From Faecalibacterium sp. (GTDB lineage Bacteria > Bacillota > Clostridia > Oscillospirales > Ruminococcaceae), in contig JAHHRK010000035.1 in assembly GCA_020025795.1 (NCBI GenBank), forward strand, positions 1-14,892: DNA of 14,892 nucleotides. The letters are read 5' to 3'. A program made the translations under genes and the position numbers. This document shows, piece by piece, positions 13,306 through 14,892 of the stretch; position 1 is the stretch's first letter; each line of letters opens with the position of its first letter. Under the pieces are notes generated by a model that worked only from the letters and a program-made list of their open reading frames with translations, ran no database searches and was not told the origin of the DNA.

Positions 13306-14787
13306 ATGGATTTTAATTCGCTCGCTTTTTTGGGCTTTTTCTGCGGTGTTGCAGTATTAACTTACTGCTTTCCCCGTAAGGCAAAGCCTTATTTTTTACT
13401 GCTTGCCAGCTACGCTTTCTATTTGTATAAACCTGAAAACGCACGCATGGTCGGCCTGCTGATCAGCGCCACTGTCATTACATATGGCTGCGGCCTTGCG
13501 TTGAACAGTCTAAAAGGAAAATGGGCGCGGCTTATTTGCCTGTGGTCCTCACTCCTCTTTTGCGGCGGCATCCTGTTTTATTTCAAGTATTTCAACTTTT
13601 TTACGCAAGCCTGGCGTGACTTGGTTGCCTTGTTCGGCGGCACAGTGAAAGTTTCCGAACTGAATCTGATTGCACCGTTGGGTCTTTCCTATTTTACCTT
13701 CCAAAGCCTTGGCTATGTGATTGACGTGTATCTGCACCGCATCAAGCCGGTCCGTAATCCTGTCAAGTATGCACTGTTCGTCAGCTTCTTCCCCTGCATT
13801 TTCACTGGTCCTATCGAACGTGCCGAGCATCTGATTCCCCAGTTTGACCATCCGCATAAGTTCAATTATGCCCGTATGTCCGGCGGTGCGTTTCGTATGC
13901 TGTGGGGCTATTTCAAAAAGATGGTCCTTGCAGATACCATTGCTTCTTTTGTCAGCAACGTATATTCTTCTCCGGAAAAATCGCTTGGCCCTTACCTGAT
14001 TGTTGCCAGCCTTTTGTTCAGTTATCAAATCTATCTGGACTTCTCTGGTTGCTGTGATATCGCCATCGGCGGTGCACGCGTGCTGGGCTTTGACCTGTTG
14101 GAAAACTTCAATCGGCCTTTTGCCGCTCGCACTTATACCGAGCTGTGGAACCGTTGGCACATCAGCCTGACCAGCTGGTTCCGTGATTACATCTTTACGC
14201 CGCTTTCGTTCTTCAACCGTGGTCTTCCCGGTTACTGGGGCAAATTGCAGGGCTGGTTCAATGTGTTTATCATCTTCCCCATCAGCGGTCTGTGGCATGG
14301 TCCCAGCTGGAGCTATGTGATTTGGGGTGCCTTCAACGGTCTGTTCCTGGTTGTCGGCAAGGCAACCGCCAAATCTCGCCGACGCCGCAACAAAAAGAAT
14401 CCGCTGTATAAGTCCGACCGCGTCAAAGGCTTTATCCAGCGCACTTGCGTCTATCTGCTTTTCACGTTCTGTATCGTATTCTTTGCCGCCGCTCTGAACG
14501 GAACCAGCGCATCCAGCGTCTTTGCCGGTATGTTCAGCGGCTGGGCTGGCTTTACACTGCCCGGTTTTGTGCAGGGCCTTGCCAGCCGCAGTCTGCCGCT
14601 CTCCACGATTGGTCTGCTGCTGATTGGCTGCACCTTTGTGGAACTGGTCGAGTGGCGTGGTCCCGTTTATAAGTGGATTCGCCGCCAGTGCTTCGTCGTC
14701 CGCTGGGTCGTCTATTATGCACTGTCGCTGGCAATTCTCTTCTTCGGCGTATTCGGCAAATCCCTGTTCATCTATCAGCAGTACTAA
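13306..14787 (+). CDS. MBOAT family O-acyltransferase (AlgI/DltB-like)
   Basis: A 493-residue polytopic membrane enzyme that passes acyl (usually acetyl) groups across the membrane for O-acylation of an extracellular polysaccharide. Family hallmarks are APLGLSYFTFQSLGYVIDVY (123-142), FFPCIFTGPIER (161-172), YLDFSGCCDIAIGGARVLGF (243-262), NRPF (269-272), ELWNRWHISLTSWFRDY (279-295, H285) and SGLWHGPSW (327-335) with catalytic H331. Length and helix density fit AlgI-type proteins. The ATG at 13306 follows AGGAG with 9 nt spacing, 59 bp after the DUF2304 gene. Position in the operon says the substrate is the polysaccharide made here. The acyl group is not known. Confidence 0.93.
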   Translation: MDFNSLAFLGFFCGVAVLTYCFPRKAKPYFLLLASYAFYLYKPENARMVGLLISATVITYGCGLALNSLKGKWARLICLWSSLLFCGGILFYFKYFNFFTQAWRDLVALFGGTVKVSELNLIAPLGLSYFTFQSLGYVIDVYLHRIKPVRNPVKYALFVSFFPCIFTGPIERAEHLIPQFDHPHKFNYARMSGGAFRMLWGYFKKMVLADTIASFVSNVYSSPEKSLGPYLIVASLLFSYQIYLDFSGCCDIAIGGARVLGFDLLENFNRPFAARTYTELWNRWHISLTSWFRDYIFTPLSFFNRGLPGYWGKLQGWFNVFIIFPISGLWHGPSWSYVIWGAFNGLFLVVGKATAKSRRRRNKKNPLYKSDRVKGFIQRTCVYLLFTFCIVFFAAALNGTSASSVFAGMFSGWAGFTLPGFVQGLASRSLPLSTIGLLLIGCTFVELVEWRGPVYKWIRRQCFVVRWVVYYALSLAILFFGVFGKSLFIYQQY

Positions 14788-14800
14788 GGAGGCTCGCGTT

Positions 14801-14892
14801 ATGAAAAAGCAAATTTCTCCGCTGGCCTTCTGCCTGCGCCGCTTCGTTATTTTTCTTCTCATTGCAATCAAGTGCTGTCTGCTTCTGCCCAT
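14801..14892 (+). CDS. start of a membrane-anchored protein (runs off the right edge)
   Basis: Only 30 codons are in the window, beginning MKKQISPLAF. Basic residues are followed by a hydrophobic stretch (FVIFLLIAIKCCLLLP), i.e. a signal peptide or signal anchor. AAGGAGG lies just upstream and overlaps the end of the MBOAT gene, so co-expression is near certain. Genes in this spot after an AlgI/DltB-like MBOAT are often SGNH/AlgX/DltD-type partners that complete acyl transfer outside the membrane. That is inference from position; no catalytic motif is visible in this fragment. Confidence 0.7.
   Translation, partial: MKKQISPLAFCLRRFVIFLLIAIKCCLLLP

Overview
The window looks like chromosomal DNA of a moderately GC-rich, low-oxygen gut Firmicute. 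The protein flavour (AspRS, PepT, the terminase/portal pair, an XRE regulator) suggests Oscillospiraceae, perhaps Faecalibacterium, Gemmiger or Subdoligranulum. That is recognition from memory, not a database result. I see no tRNA, rRNA, CRISPR array, insertion sequence or integrase.

Positions 1-2863 hold the end of a prophage or prophage remnant. A leftward operon encodes two small overlapping proteins, the large terminase and the start of a portal protein. It reads from a near-consensus promoter (2324-2352, minus). A second well-formed promoter (2391-2419, plus) drives a divergent XRE-type regulator, which is followed by strong back-to-back hairpin terminators (2883-2997). No early, replication or integration genes lie between the packaging operon and the host genes.

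Positions 3002-7623 are host genes on the minus strand: a polysaccharide flippase-like membrane protein downstream of aspS (aspartyl-tRNA synthetase), then pepT (tripeptide aminopeptidase). aspS and pepT each have a promoter with a 17-nt spacer. pepT ends in a strong intrinsic terminator and aspS in a weaker hairpin.

Positions 7642-14892 are a plus-strand surface-polysaccharide operon reading from one promoter (7642-7670). Its order is capE (UDP-GlcNAc 4,6-dehydratase/5-epimerase), a capF-like reductase, capG (UDP-HexNAc 2-epimerase), a GT4 glycosyltransferase of the WbuB/WcaI type, a DPM1-like GT2 glycosyltransferase, a DUF2304 membrane protein overlapping it by 4 bases, an MBOAT O-acyltransferase, and the start of one more membrane-anchored protein. 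The first four match the known fnlA-fnlB-fnlC-wbuB and cap5EFG gene orders for UDP-L-FucNAc synthesis.

The most interesting observation is that the capF-like protein ends exactly where the C-terminal cupin domain should begin, and the 149-bp gap before capG is too short to hold one. In known CapF the cupin domain performs the C3 epimerisation that sets the fuco/talo series. The operon may therefore make UDP-L-RhaNAc/UDP-L-QuiNAc-type sugars (as in the WbvB/WbvR/WbvD pathway) instead of UDP-L-FucNAc, unless a separate cupin protein exists elsewhere. The flippase next to aspS is a candidate exporter for the lipid-linked product, and the MBOAT with its downstream partner probably acylates it outside the membrane.
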